Origin: Lachnospiraceae bacterium UBA6403
Lineage (GTDB): Bacteria; Bacillota; Clostridia; Lachnospirales; Lachnospiraceae
Direction: 5' to 3'
NCBI GenBank assembly: GCA_002437435.1
Contig: DJPV01000021.1
Span: 1-22,229 of the forward strand
DNA length: 22,229 nt
Shown: one piece after another, positions 7,043 through 14,214 of the stretch
Position numbering within the stretch: position 1 is the stretch's first letter
Layout of the letters: the number at the start of each line of letters is the position of its first letter
The notes under the pieces: model-generated
What the model was told of the DNA's origin: nothing
The model's database searches: none
Seen by the model: only the letters and a program-made list of their open reading frames with translations
Program-made: the position numbers and the translations under genes

Positions 7043-7071
7043 TTGACGAAAATCTACATACATGATAAAAA
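7043..7071 (+). promoter_or_regulatory. Promoter of the riboswitch-P-type ATPase unit
   Basis: TTGACG (7043-7048), a 17-base spacer and TAAAAA (7066-7071) preceded by TG as an extended -10. Transcription would start near 7078, just before the riboswitch. Confidence 0.6.
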
Positions 7072-7080
7072 TATATCATT

Positions 7081-7185
7081 CAAAAAGGGAGTAGTTTCAT
7101 GCTTTGCATGTGCCGGTTCTCGTCAGTACGCCTTAAAAGGCCGGGGATCGGATAACTGATATATACGTTAAAACGAGACTTTTTG
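7081..7185 (+). ncRNA. yybP-ykoY family Mn2+ riboswitch aptamer
   Basis: The signature elements are in order: the AAAAAGGGAGTAG strand at 7082-7094, a local hairpin CATGC-TTTG-CATG, GCCGG then CTCGTCAGTACG (about 7119-7130), CCGGGGATCGGATAAC (7141-7156) and ACGAGAC closing at 7173-7179. P1 forms between CAAAAAG (7081-7087) and CTTTTTG (7179-7185). The family senses Mn2+ through conserved loops in two coaxial arms and commonly sits upstream of MntP, TerC or cation ATPases. Here it precedes a P-type ATPase, matching the family's known context. Confidence 0.9.
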
Positions 7186-7223
7186 TGCATACTTTTTATG
7201 TGCACAAAAGGTCTTGTTTTTTT
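7174..7223 (+). terminator. Riboswitch expression platform (intrinsic terminator)
   Basis: The stem CGAGACTTTTTGTGCAT (7174-7190) pairs with ATGTGCACAAAAGGTCTTG (7198-7216) and is followed by seven T residues (7217-7223). Its 5' arm contains the 3' strand of aptamer P1, so the two structures exclude each other. Metal-stabilised P1 should prevent termination and turn the gene on. Confidence 0.88.
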
Positions 7224-7263
7224 ATCTATCCCAGAAAAAGTTATAAAGAAAGGATATGGTCTT

Positions 7264-9879
7264 ATGAAAGAAATCTACCAGATGAACAAAGAAGAATTAT
7301 TCCAGACTTACGGGAAACCGGAAGGTCTTATTACTGCAAACGCTAAAGAACGCCTTCAAACCTATGGCGAAAATGCTTTGATCGAACAAAAGAAACAGAG
7401 TGCCATTTCTGTCTTTTTTCACCAGTTTGCCGATCTGCTGGTTATCATCCTGATCGCTGCTGCGATCGTCTCTATGGCATCCGGCAACATTGAAAGCACG
7501 ATCGTTATATTTGCGGTTATAATCATGAATGCGATCCTTGGTACGATCCAATATGTAAAAGCAGAGAAATCTCTCGATTCCTTAAAAGAGTTATCCGCTC
7601 CGAAAGCAAAAGTATTGCGTGATGGCATCAAACAGGAGATAGCATCAAAGGACATCGTCCCCGGTGATATCCTGCTTCTGGAAGCAGGTGACATGATCGT
7701 CGCCGATGGCCGTATCCTTGAAAATTTCTCTTTGCAGGTAAATGAAAGTTCTCTGACCGGTGAATCGACAAATGTAGATAAAAATGCTTCTGATATCTCC
7801 AAAGATGTCGCTCTTGGCGACCGGATCAACATGGTATTTTCCGGCAGTCTTGTTACCTATGGACGTGCAAATGTCCTCGTTACAGCAACCGGAATGCATA
7901 CAGAAATGGGTAAGATTGCTGCCCTTATGAACAATACAAAATCCAAAGCAACTCCTCTTCAGATAAGCCTTGATAATTTCAGTAAAAAACTGGCAACGAT
8001 CATTATGGTGATCAGTCTGATCGTATTTGGTCTCCGCCTGATGCAGGGTGATAAAATACTGGATTCCCTGATGTTTGCCGTTGCCCTCGCTGTTGCTGCC
8101 ATCCCTGAGGCCCTTGGTTCGATTGTTACGATCGTTCAGGCAATGGGAACCAGAAAGATGGCTGCCGATCAGGCGATCATCAAAGATCTGAAAGCGGTCG
8201 AAAGTCTGGGCTGTGTCTCTGTTATCTGTTCGGATAAAACAGGTACTCTGACCCAGAATAAAATGACCGTCCAGCAGCTTTATACCTGTGACACCCTGTT
8301 AAATGCTGATCAGCTCGATCTTCATATTCCGGCACACCGTTATTTTCTGTATAACTGTATCTTAAATAATGACAGCAATATCCGTGACGGCAAGGATATC
8401 GGTGATCCAACCGAAACATGTCTCCTTACAATGGCAAGAAAAACCAGGCTCTTTGATGTCGGTGTAACCGAAGAAGTCCTGCGTGATCTGATGCCGCGTC
8501 TGGAAGAAATACCATTTGACTCCGACCGGAAGCTGATGAGCAGCAAATACATGATTCACGGCATACCTACAATTCTGACAAAAGGTGCTGTCGATGTTCT
8601 TCTTAACCGTATGGATTCGATCATCACAGAGGATGGTGTACGTCCGATTACCGAGGATGACCGAAACCGGATTCTGGAACAGAATCTGCAGTTTTCCAGA
8701 CAGGGATTACGGGTTCTGGCACTTGCCTATAAAGAATGTGCAGACTCTGAAGTCCTGACAGCAGCCTCCGAATACGGCTATACCTTTATCGGTCTTGTAT
8801 CCATGATCGATCCACCAAGAGAAGAATCCATGGCAGCAGTTTCAGATGCTATCTCTGCCGGGATCAAACCGATCATGATAACCGGAGATCACAAAGTAAC
8901 AGCGACTGCCATTGCCAGACAGATCGGTATCTTTCACGATGGTGATATGGCTGTCACCGGTCAGGAAGTTGACCGGATGACCGATGATGAACTCATAGAT
9001 GTTCTTCCAAAAATCTCTGTCTATGCCAGAGTTTCACCGGAAAACAAGATCCGTATCGTTGATGCATGGCAGAAGAAAGGGCATATCGTTGCCATGACCG
9101 GTGACGGCGTAAACGATGCTCCTGCACTGAAAAAAGCAGATATCGGCGTTGCTATGGGAATCACCGGAACCGAGGTATCGAAGGATGCCTCTGCCATGAT
9201 CCTTGCAGATGATAACTTTGCAACGATCATAAAAGCAGTCTTAACCGGACGAAATGTTTACCGCAATATCATGAATGCGATCCTGTTCCTGTTATCTGGA
9301 AATCTTGCCGCCATTCTGGTCGTTCTCTACTGTTCCATCATGGCACTTGATACCCCATTTCAACCGGTCCATCTGCTCTTTATCAATCTGCTGACCGATT
9401 CACTTCCGGCCCTTGCTATCGGCATGGAACCATCCGATAAAAAACTGCTTCATAATAAACCAAGAGATCCTAAGGCAGGAATCTTCAATAAATCCTTCTC
9501 GCTTCAGCTTATCTCCTATGGTATCCTGATCGGTATTGTAACGACTGTCGCCTTTTATCTGGGTGATTCCGTAAATGCCCTGACTGCCAGCACAATGGCA
9601 TTTGCCACACTGACACTCGCCAGACTGTTCCACGGATTTACCTGCCGCAGTGAATCCTCTATTGTAAAGATCGGTATCCGCTCCAACCTCTGGAGTGTCG
9701 CTGCTTTCTTTGCCGGAGTCCTGCTGCTGGGCTTTGTCCTGCTCGCACCATTTATGCATGGTTTATTTATGATCGCTGACCTGACCGTTAAAAATTTATT
9801 GAGCATTTTGCTTTTAGCCTTTCTGCCAACTTTTGTTATTCAGATTACACGGATAATCAAAGAAGCTGTTCACAAATAA
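7264..9879 (+). CDS. Type II P-type cation ATPase, probable Mn2+ (or Ca2+) exporter
   Basis: An 871-residue P-type ATPase of the Ca2+-ATPase branch (YoaB-like). The actuator has SSLTGEST (about 162-169), the phosphorylated Asp is D324 in SDKTGTLTQNK, the hinge is TGDGVNDAPALKKADIG, and M6 has NLLTDSLPA with the Asn and Asp that ligate ions in type II pumps. M4 reads AAIPEALGSIVTI, keeping the ligand Glu but with Ala where PEGL is usual. There are about ten membrane helices. The start at 7264 has GAAAGGA nine bases upstream; an in-frame TTG at 7183 lies in the terminator and is not credible. Control by a Mn2+ riboswitch argues for Mn2+ export, as known for Lactococcus YoaB. Confidence 0.92.
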   Translation: MKEIYQMNKEELFQTYGKPEGLITANAKERLQTYGENALIEQKKQSAISVFFHQFADLLVIILIAAAIVSMASGNIESTIVIFAVIIMNAILGTIQYVKAEKSLDSLKELSAPKAKVLRDGIKQEIASKDIVPGDILLLEAGDMIVADGRILENFSLQVNESSLTGESTNVDKNASDISKDVALGDRINMVFSGSLVTYGRANVLVTATGMHTEMGKIAALMNNTKSKATPLQISLDNFSKKLATIIMVISLIVFGLRLMQGDKILDSLMFAVALAVAAIPEALGSIVTIVQAMGTRKMAADQAIIKDLKAVESLGCVSVICSDKTGTLTQNKMTVQQLYTCDTLLNADQLDLHIPAHRYFLYNCILNNDSNIRDGKDIGDPTETCLLTMARKTRLFDVGVTEEVLRDLMPRLEEIPFDSDRKLMSSKYMIHGIPTILTKGAVDVLLNRMDSIITEDGVRPITEDDRNRILEQNLQFSRQGLRVLALAYKECADSEVLTAASEYGYTFIGLVSMIDPPREESMAAVSDAISAGIKPIMITGDHKVTATAIARQIGIFHDGDMAVTGQEVDRMTDDELIDVLPKISVYARVSPENKIRIVDAWQKKGHIVAMTGDGVNDAPALKKADIGVAMGITGTEVSKDASAMILADDNFATIIKAVLTGRNVYRNIMNAILFLLSGNLAAILVVLYCSIMALDTPFQPVHLLFINLLTDSLPALAIGMEPSDKKLLHNKPRDPKAGIFNKSFSLQLISYGILIGIVTTVAFYLGDSVNALTASTMAFATLTLARLFHGFTCRSESSIVKIGIRSNLWSVAAFFAGVLLLGFVLLAPFMHGLFMIADLTVKNLLSILLLAFLPTFVIQITRIIKEAVHK

Positions 9880-9942
9880 CTGTGGTATCCACCATATGAA
9901 CAAGTCACAGCACAGCCGACTAATCTACAATACTTCAATGCC

Positions 9943-9982
9943 GGAACACCGGGCACAACGATTTTATCGTGCCCGGTGTTCC
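9943..9982. terminator. Strong hairpin between convergent ATPase and Nudix genes
   Basis: GGAACACCGGGCAC (9943-9956) pairs perfectly with GTGCCCGGTGTTCC (9969-9982) across a 12-base loop. It lies between the ends of two convergent genes, so a bidirectional terminator is likely, but neither side has a T-tract. The rest of 9880-10053 shows nothing else. Confidence 0.55.
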
Positions 9983-10053
9983 ATGCAGATTGGAGTTTCA
10001 TTGAAAAGGTTGTACATAAGCTGAACATACCATCATCCATACTGAAATTTCTT

Positions 10054-10515
10054 CTAATAAAACTCCAGCCGGTGTTCTGCAAGTTCATCGCCTTCATAAA
10101 CCAGCCGCAGAGTGAAGAACCGCTGCTCGTCTTCCAGTAGGAGCTTTAAGAAAATGGCATCGCCTGTCCAGGTTGGGAGGGATGGCACGATGCTTTTATC
10201 TACCCATTCCAGTTCTCCTTCGTTGCAGGCGGTTAAACCTCCGGTAAAGCCATCTGCTGTAAACAGACACATCAGCTCCGGCTCACAGATATCACTGATG
10301 AAAGTGATCAGCCCCCGGAACTGATAGGACGTCAATGTCAGTCCTGTTTCTTCTTTTACTTCCCGAAGCAGACAGTCTTCCGGCCCTTCTGTTCCTTCTG
10401 CATGTCCGCCGACTCCGATCCATTTATTTTTATTAATATCTTTCTCCTTCTTCGTACGATGAAGCATCAGATATTTTCCGTCTTTCTCTATATAACATAA
10501 CGTTGTCATTTTCAT
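10054..10515 (-). CDS. Nudix hydrolase (MutT/8-oxo-dGTP diphosphatase-like)
   Basis: A 153-residue Nudix protein. The full Nudix box G-x5-E-x7-RE-x2-EE-x-G is present as GHAEGTE then REVKEETGL (about 37-59); it binds the metals that catalyse nucleoside diphosphate hydrolysis. The N-terminal strand TTLCYIEKDGKYLMLHR resembles MutT/YtkD-type 8-oxo-dGTP diphosphatases of Firmicutes. The ATG at 10515 has only a weak RBS; an ATG two codons in is an alternative. It follows the YbaK-like gene by 96 bp on the same strand. Exact nucleotide substrate cannot be told. Confidence 0.88.
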   Translation of the reverse strand: MKMTTLCYIEKDGKYLMLHRTKKEKDINKNKWIGVGGHAEGTEGPEDCLLREVKEETGLTLTSYQFRGLITFISDICEPELMCLFTADGFTGGLTACNEGELEWVDKSIVPSLPTWTGDAIFLKLLLEDEQRFFTLRLVYEGDELAEHRLEFY

Positions 10516-10611
10516 AGTTTTCTACCAGCACTTTCCCGAAAATTATAACTTTTCATTTACTAACATTCTGACACTCTAAGGGTTTCGATTTCAATATGTA
10601 ATTCTTTTTAC

Positions 10612-11085
10612 TTAGAGTTCCGGCTCCTTGCATACATCGATCCAGCCTGCTGCATCTGCCACAGCTTCAAGCTCTGCAATCGTAAGCTTAACCGCGCTGT
10701 GATCATTTCCAGCCGCAGGGTATACAGTATCATACCGTTTTAAACTCTCATCCAGATAGACCCGGATTCCTTCATTTATACCAAACGGACATACGCCGCC
10801 GGGTGCATGCCCGACCACTGCCTCCACTTCATCAAATGGAATCATCTTTGCCTTTACGTGAAATGTATCTTTGTATTTGCGATTATCCACTCTGGCTGTT
10901 CCCTCGGTCAGAATCAGTACCGGCTGTTCCCCCTGTAAAAATGACATCGTCTTTGCTATCATCCCGGGCTCTACACCCAATGCTTCCGCTGCAAGCTGAA
11001 CAGTGGCACTGGATTCCTCCAGTTCTATAATATGATCTTCATATCCTTTATCTTTCAGATATTTCTTTGCTTTTTCAAGTGACAT
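10612..11085 (-). CDS. YbaK/EbsC/ProX-type aminoacyl-tRNA deacylase
   Basis: A 157-residue protein of the YbaK/ProX superfamily, which hydrolyses mischarged tRNAs in trans, typically Cys-tRNA(Pro) or Ala-tRNA(Pro). Typical landmarks are SSATVQLAAEALGV near the N terminus, IAKTMSF, the catalytic-pocket VGHAPGGVCPFG (about 90-101), and VKLTIAELEAV near the end. I chose the ATG at 11083-11085 because AGGAG lies nine bases before it; the ATG three codons upstream directly abuts that site. It precedes the Nudix gene. Editing substrate is inferred from the family only. Confidence 0.87.
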   Translation of the reverse strand: MSLEKAKKYLKDKGYEDHIIELEESSATVQLAAEALGVEPGMIAKTMSFLQGEQPVLILTEGTARVDNRKYKDTFHVKAKMIPFDEVEAVVGHAPGGVCPFGINEGIRVYLDESLKRYDTVYPAAGNDHSAVKLTIAELEAVADAAGWIDVCKEPEL

Positions 11086-11129
11086 AGCATTCATCTCCTG
11101 TTATTTCTCATGTTTTCCCATATGCGCTC

Positions 11130-11157
11130 ATTATACCCTACCCCCGGACAAATGCAA
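11130..11157 (-). promoter_or_regulatory. Promoter of the YbaK/ProX-like gene
   Basis: On the minus strand TTGCAT (11152-11157), a 16-base spacer and TATAAT (11130-11135). The -35 lies inside the first copy of a direct repeat. Confidence 0.6.
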
Positions 11158-11220
11158 CTGATATATTAAACTAACATATCTTTATGATATGTCTCCATAG
11201 ACAAATGCAACCAATATATT
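11147..11220 (+). repeat. Direct repeat pair between divergent promoters
   Basis: GACAAATGCAACTGATATATT (21 bases, 11147-11167) recurs at 11200-11220 with two changes. Between them ACATATC-TTTAT-GATATGT (11174-11192) forms a hairpin. The block separates the YbaK-like and yqeY promoters and may be a shared operator or a small duplication. Confidence 0.6.
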
Positions 11221-11236
11221 CAAATCAACTGCCATA

Positions 11237-11295
11237 TTGAATTCTTCACTTTTCCGGTGCTATAATAAAGAATATCAGGCTGTAACCCGCCTGAT
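11237..11295 (+). promoter_or_regulatory. yqeY promoter and 5'-terminal stem-loop
   Basis: TTGAAT (11237-11242), an 18-base spacer and TATAAT (11261-11266). The predicted start near 11273 falls on a 7-bp stem-loop, ATCAGGC (11274-11280) with GCCTGAT (11289-11295), which could protect the 5' end of the mRNA. Confidence 0.6.
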
Positions 11296-11372
11296 CATTA
11301 TACATGAAGCAATTACAAAACATCGACGGTTTTGCAATTACCTATATAACTTTATACGGAGGTATTTATAAA

Positions 11373-11819
11373 ATGAGTAAAATTGATGAAGTCAGAAGTG
11401 AAATGATGGCAGCCATGAAGGCGCATGATAAAGAGAGAAAGGATGCCTTATCTGCACTCCTTACAGCCCTAAAGAATAAATTTATAGATAAACGTGCCGA
11501 CCTGACAGAGGAAGAAGAAAATGAAGTTGTATTAAGAGAGATCAAACTCGCAAAAGAAACGATCGATACAACACCTGCTGATCGTACCGATATCATAGAC
11601 GAATGCAAAGCAAGAATCGCCGTATTCGAAGAATTTGCACCAAAGATGATGGATGAAGCAGAAATTACTGCTACGATCAAAGAAGTTCTTGCAGGTCTTG
11701 GCCTCGAAACTCCAACAGCAAAAGATAAGGGCAGGATCATGAAAGAACTGATGCCTAAGGTTAAGGGCAAGGCTGATGGAAAACTGGTCAACCAGATTCT
11801 TACCTCTATGATGGCATAA
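11373..11819 (+). CDS. yqeY: YqeY/GatB-like domain protein
   Basis: A 148-residue protein of the YqeY family, which is homologous to the C-terminal tRNA-binding tail domain of GatB, a subunit of the tRNA-dependent amidotransferase. Landmarks are MAAMKAHDKERKDALSALL at the N terminus, an acidic helix region, and GRIMKELMPKVKGKADGKLV near the end. The start at 11373 has GGAGG ten bases upstream; an upstream in-frame ATG at 11304 would add 23 residues without an RBS. It has its own promoter and is followed at ten bases by a fold-back element. Its exact role is unclear in the family as a whole. Confidence 0.9.
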   Translation: MSKIDEVRSEMMAAMKAHDKERKDALSALLTALKNKFIDKRADLTEEEENEVVLREIKLAKETIDTTPADRTDIIDECKARIAVFEEFAPKMMDEAEITATIKEVLAGLGLETPTAKDKGRIMKELMPKVKGKADGKLVNQILTSMMA

Positions 11820-11828
11820 AAATACCAG

Positions 11829-11996
11829 AAAAAACTCCATATCTGGCGTCTATATATCTTTATTTCACAGAACACTTTCGTTCGATCCGAAACGTAGCGG
11901 TACTAAACTCATCACCTGTTGGTAATTCATTAAGAACCGACGTTCCAGATAAGTCTGCTTCATAAAATATATAGACGCCAGACATGGAGTTTTTTT
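11829..11996 (+). repeat. Fold-back repeat element, copy 3, within a bidirectional terminator
   Basis: Arms of about 34 bp, AAAAAACTCCATATCTGG onward (11829-11862) and its near-perfect inverse (11962-11996), begin with an A-run and end with seven T. They form a bidirectional terminator between convergent yqeY and the flippase gene. The 99-bp insert between the arms carries GAACACTTTCGTTCG, AGCGGTACTAA and AAGAACCGACG, matching the cores of the copies at 1448-1617 and 5441-5737. The arms themselves do not resemble those of the other copies. Confidence 0.78.
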
Positions 11997-12040
11997 AATT
12001 TATATCTCTGCTTTCATTGCAAGATTCTTTTATTCTTTCT

Positions 12041-13699
12041 CTACTCTCTCACCAGATGTAACTTTTCCGCAAGCTTCAGAATCAGGTTGCCCTTTGGCAT
12101 TGCAAGAATTTCTTCTTTCGTATATCCTCCGACTGCCAGAATGGCTGCTGCATAGAATACAACTGCAAGCAGGATCGCCAGAACAACGCTGACTGAATTC
12201 ATATGGCTCAAATGATAGAAGATCTGATAACTGCCCCACGCAACGATTCCCATAAATACTGATGCAATGGCAGGAGCAAGATAAATCTTCTTCACATCAA
12301 GTTTCGTAGACATATATTTGGATACAGATATATGGTTAAAAATACATGCCAGTAATGAATACAGGATCGTAGCTGCTACCAGACCGAACAGCTTCGCATC
12401 TGTAAATTTCAAAATAGCAGCAAGGAAAATCAGGTGTATCAATAATGCAAGGGTTGCATTCTTCACCGGTTCCATAACCTTTCCGATTCCCTGTAAGATA
12501 CTGTTTGTAAGTGTAGATAACGAATAAAATACCACAGATATACATCCGGCAGTCAATGCCTTGAATACGAGCGGATCTGCTCCACGGAACAACAGAGTAA
12601 TGATCGGTTCTGACAACACACCGATTCCGACTGCACAAGGAATCGTTACCATCATCGTGATACTCATGGACTGATTGTATACATGATTCGTTTCCAGTTT
12701 ATCTCCCTTGGTAAATGCACCTGAAATATTCGGTATAAGGGTCGTTCCAACTGCAGATGCAATTGATACCGGAAGATTGATCAGCACCATGTACTGACCG
12801 GAGAAGATACCATACAAATTTGCAGATTCAACACGATCCACATTTTTACTGTTTAAGACATTGTAGAAAATCTTCATATCTACGGTAGTCGTAATATTAT
12901 ATACAAATGCGGCTATAATGATCGGCGTTACGATCATTACGATCTGCCTGAATAACTTCCCATAGGATTCTACATTTGACGAAGTATCATTCTCTACGGT
13001 CTCCATGATCTCTTTTCTTCTTCCCGCATAAGCGATCAGAATATAGATGATACCACAGAGAACACCTGCTCCTGTTCCCATCGCACTGCCTGCCGCACCG
13101 TATTTTGCATGCTCCGAGGTTTCCGGTGCAAATGGTCTGGACATCAGATAGGCAGCCAGAACGCTGACAACCGCATTTGCGATCTGCTCCAGAATCTGGG
13201 ATATAGAGGTCGGGATCATCGTCTTATATGCCTGAAGATATCCTCTGTAAATTGCAAGAAATCCTGACAGAAATATTGTTGGTGCAAGGATCTGTAAGCT
13301 TAAGATTGCATTTGGCTGTTCCTTTACAAGAACCGGTGCAAATGCAAATGTAAGAACACCTGCCAACAACCCGGCAGATACTACATAGATAAATGCACAC
13401 TTAAATACTCGTCTTGCATTTTTGTATTCTCCCAACGCCAGTTTACCTGAAATAATCTTTGAAACCGCAGTCGGGATACTATAGGTTGCAATCATCAATA
13501 TCATGGAATAGATCGCATATGCCGTACCATAATATCCATTCCCCTCATCTCCGATGATCTGAAACAACGGCGACCGATATAACAGACCGATCACACGGGA
13601 TAATATACCTGCACCTGCCAGCACAGCCGCCTGAAAGGCGAAATTTGTTCCTACACCGGATGGTTTCTTTATTTTCTTCTTGCTATTATCATTCTGCAT
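12041..13699 (-). CDS. MurJ/SpoVB-like polysaccharide flippase (MOP superfamily)
   Basis: A 552-residue integral membrane protein with about 14 hydrophobic helices. The N-terminal GAGILSRVIGLLYRSPLF and DEGNGYYGTAYAIYSM are characteristic of the SpoVB/YtgP branch of the MOP superfamily. Members flip lipid-linked cell wall precursors across the membrane: YtgP is the Bacillus MurJ, SpoVB acts in spore cortex synthesis. By eye I cannot decide between them. The start has AGGAG eight bases upstream. The gene stands alone, convergent with yqeY and divergent from the DUF4250 gene. Confidence 0.88.
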   Translation of the reverse strand: MQNDNSKKKIKKPSGVGTNFAFQAAVLAGAGILSRVIGLLYRSPLFQIIGDEGNGYYGTAYAIYSMILMIATYSIPTAVSKIISGKLALGEYKNARRVFKCAFIYVVSAGLLAGVLTFAFAPVLVKEQPNAILSLQILAPTIFLSGFLAIYRGYLQAYKTMIPTSISQILEQIANAVVSVLAAYLMSRPFAPETSEHAKYGAAGSAMGTGAGVLCGIIYILIAYAGRRKEIMETVENDTSSNVESYGKLFRQIVMIVTPIIIAAFVYNITTTVDMKIFYNVLNSKNVDRVESANLYGIFSGQYMVLINLPVSIASAVGTTLIPNISGAFTKGDKLETNHVYNQSMSITMMVTIPCAVGIGVLSEPIITLLFRGADPLVFKALTAGCISVVFYSLSTLTNSILQGIGKVMEPVKNATLALLIHLIFLAAILKFTDAKLFGLVAATILYSLLACIFNHISVSKYMSTKLDVKKIYLAPAIASVFMGIVAWGSYQIFYHLSHMNSVSVVLAILLAVVFYAAAILAVGGYTKEEILAMPKGNLILKLAEKLHLVRE

Positions 13700-13768
13700 G
13701 ATTGTTTCTCCTGATTACCGCGTACTCTGTTGCACATATTTCCATCGTCTGCTATACTGACATCAGAA

Positions 13769-13796
13769 TTGGCACACGTTTCCAATACCCTATATA
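13769..13796 (+). promoter_or_regulatory. Promoter of the DUF4250 gene
   Basis: TTGGCA (13769-13774), a 16-base spacer and TATATA (13791-13796) within an alternating TA run, giving a leader of about 60 bases. Confidence 0.5.
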
Positions 13797-13866
13797 TATA
13801 CCAGTTTTTTCTACTTATTACAAATAAAATATGTAAAAGATTTTTATAAAAGGAGGTTTTCCGCCT

Positions 13867-14052
13867 ATGTCAAATACAAATATTCCAAAAGATCCTGTTA
13901 TGCTTGTTAGTTTTATTAATATGAAACTTCGTGATTTTTATCCAAGCCTGAACGAATTATGTGCCGATCTGGATCTGAATGTAAACGATATATCCGAAAA
14001 ACTGGCATCTGCCGGTTTTAACTATGATGGAAAATTAAATCGATTTGTATGA
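13867..14052 (+). CDS. DUF4250 small protein
   Basis: A 61-residue acidic soluble protein. The N-terminal IPKDPVMLVSFINMKLRDFYPSL, written here in part as PKDPVMLVSF and NMKLRDFYPSL, and the later NDISEKLASAGFNYD are typical of the DUF4250 family seen in anaerobic gut bacteria. Function is unknown. The predicted fold is helical with a helix-turn-helix-like pattern in the second half. AGGAGG lies ten bases before the ATG, but the 16 bases from it to the start can fold into a small hairpin that hides it. It has its own promoter and a strong terminator, so it is monocistronic. Confidence 0.88.
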   Translation: MSNTNIPKDPVMLVSFINMKLRDFYPSLNELCADLDLNVNDISEKLASAGFNYDGKLNRFV

Positions 14053-14106
14053 TAAAATGATTCTAATTCAAAGAAAACAACTATTTTATCCTATAGCAAA
14101 TGGAAC

Positions 14107-14153
14107 GCCGGCAGATTTCTAACCGGGTATTTACCCCACAGAAATCTGCCGGC
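14107..14153. terminator. Terminator after the DUF4250 gene, shared with the convergent permease
   Basis: GCCGGCAGATTTCT (14107-14120) pairs perfectly with AGAAATCTGCCGGC (14140-14153); the loop contains a further GGGTA/TACCC stem. A short TTATTCT follows on the plus strand. It lies between two convergent genes. Confidence 0.75.
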
Positions 14154-14214
14154 TTATTCTATCACATAAATCTACACTATATGTGTCCTGTCTTTTATGG
14201 ATATGCTGCTTTTA

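Noticed and set aside
7183..7263. TTG-initiated extension of the P-type ATPase
   Set aside because: The TTG is within the riboswitch terminator stem; the ATG at 7264 has an RBS and a normal family N terminus.
10575..10619. CTCTAAG/CTTAGAG pairing after the YbaK-like stop codon as a terminator
   Set aside because: Only seven pairs over a loop of about 30 bases with no T-tract after it.
1448..11996. Fold-back elements as CRISPR, IS or group II intron
   Set aside because: No regular repeat-spacer array, no transposase or reverse transcriptase, and no catalytic intron motif seen.
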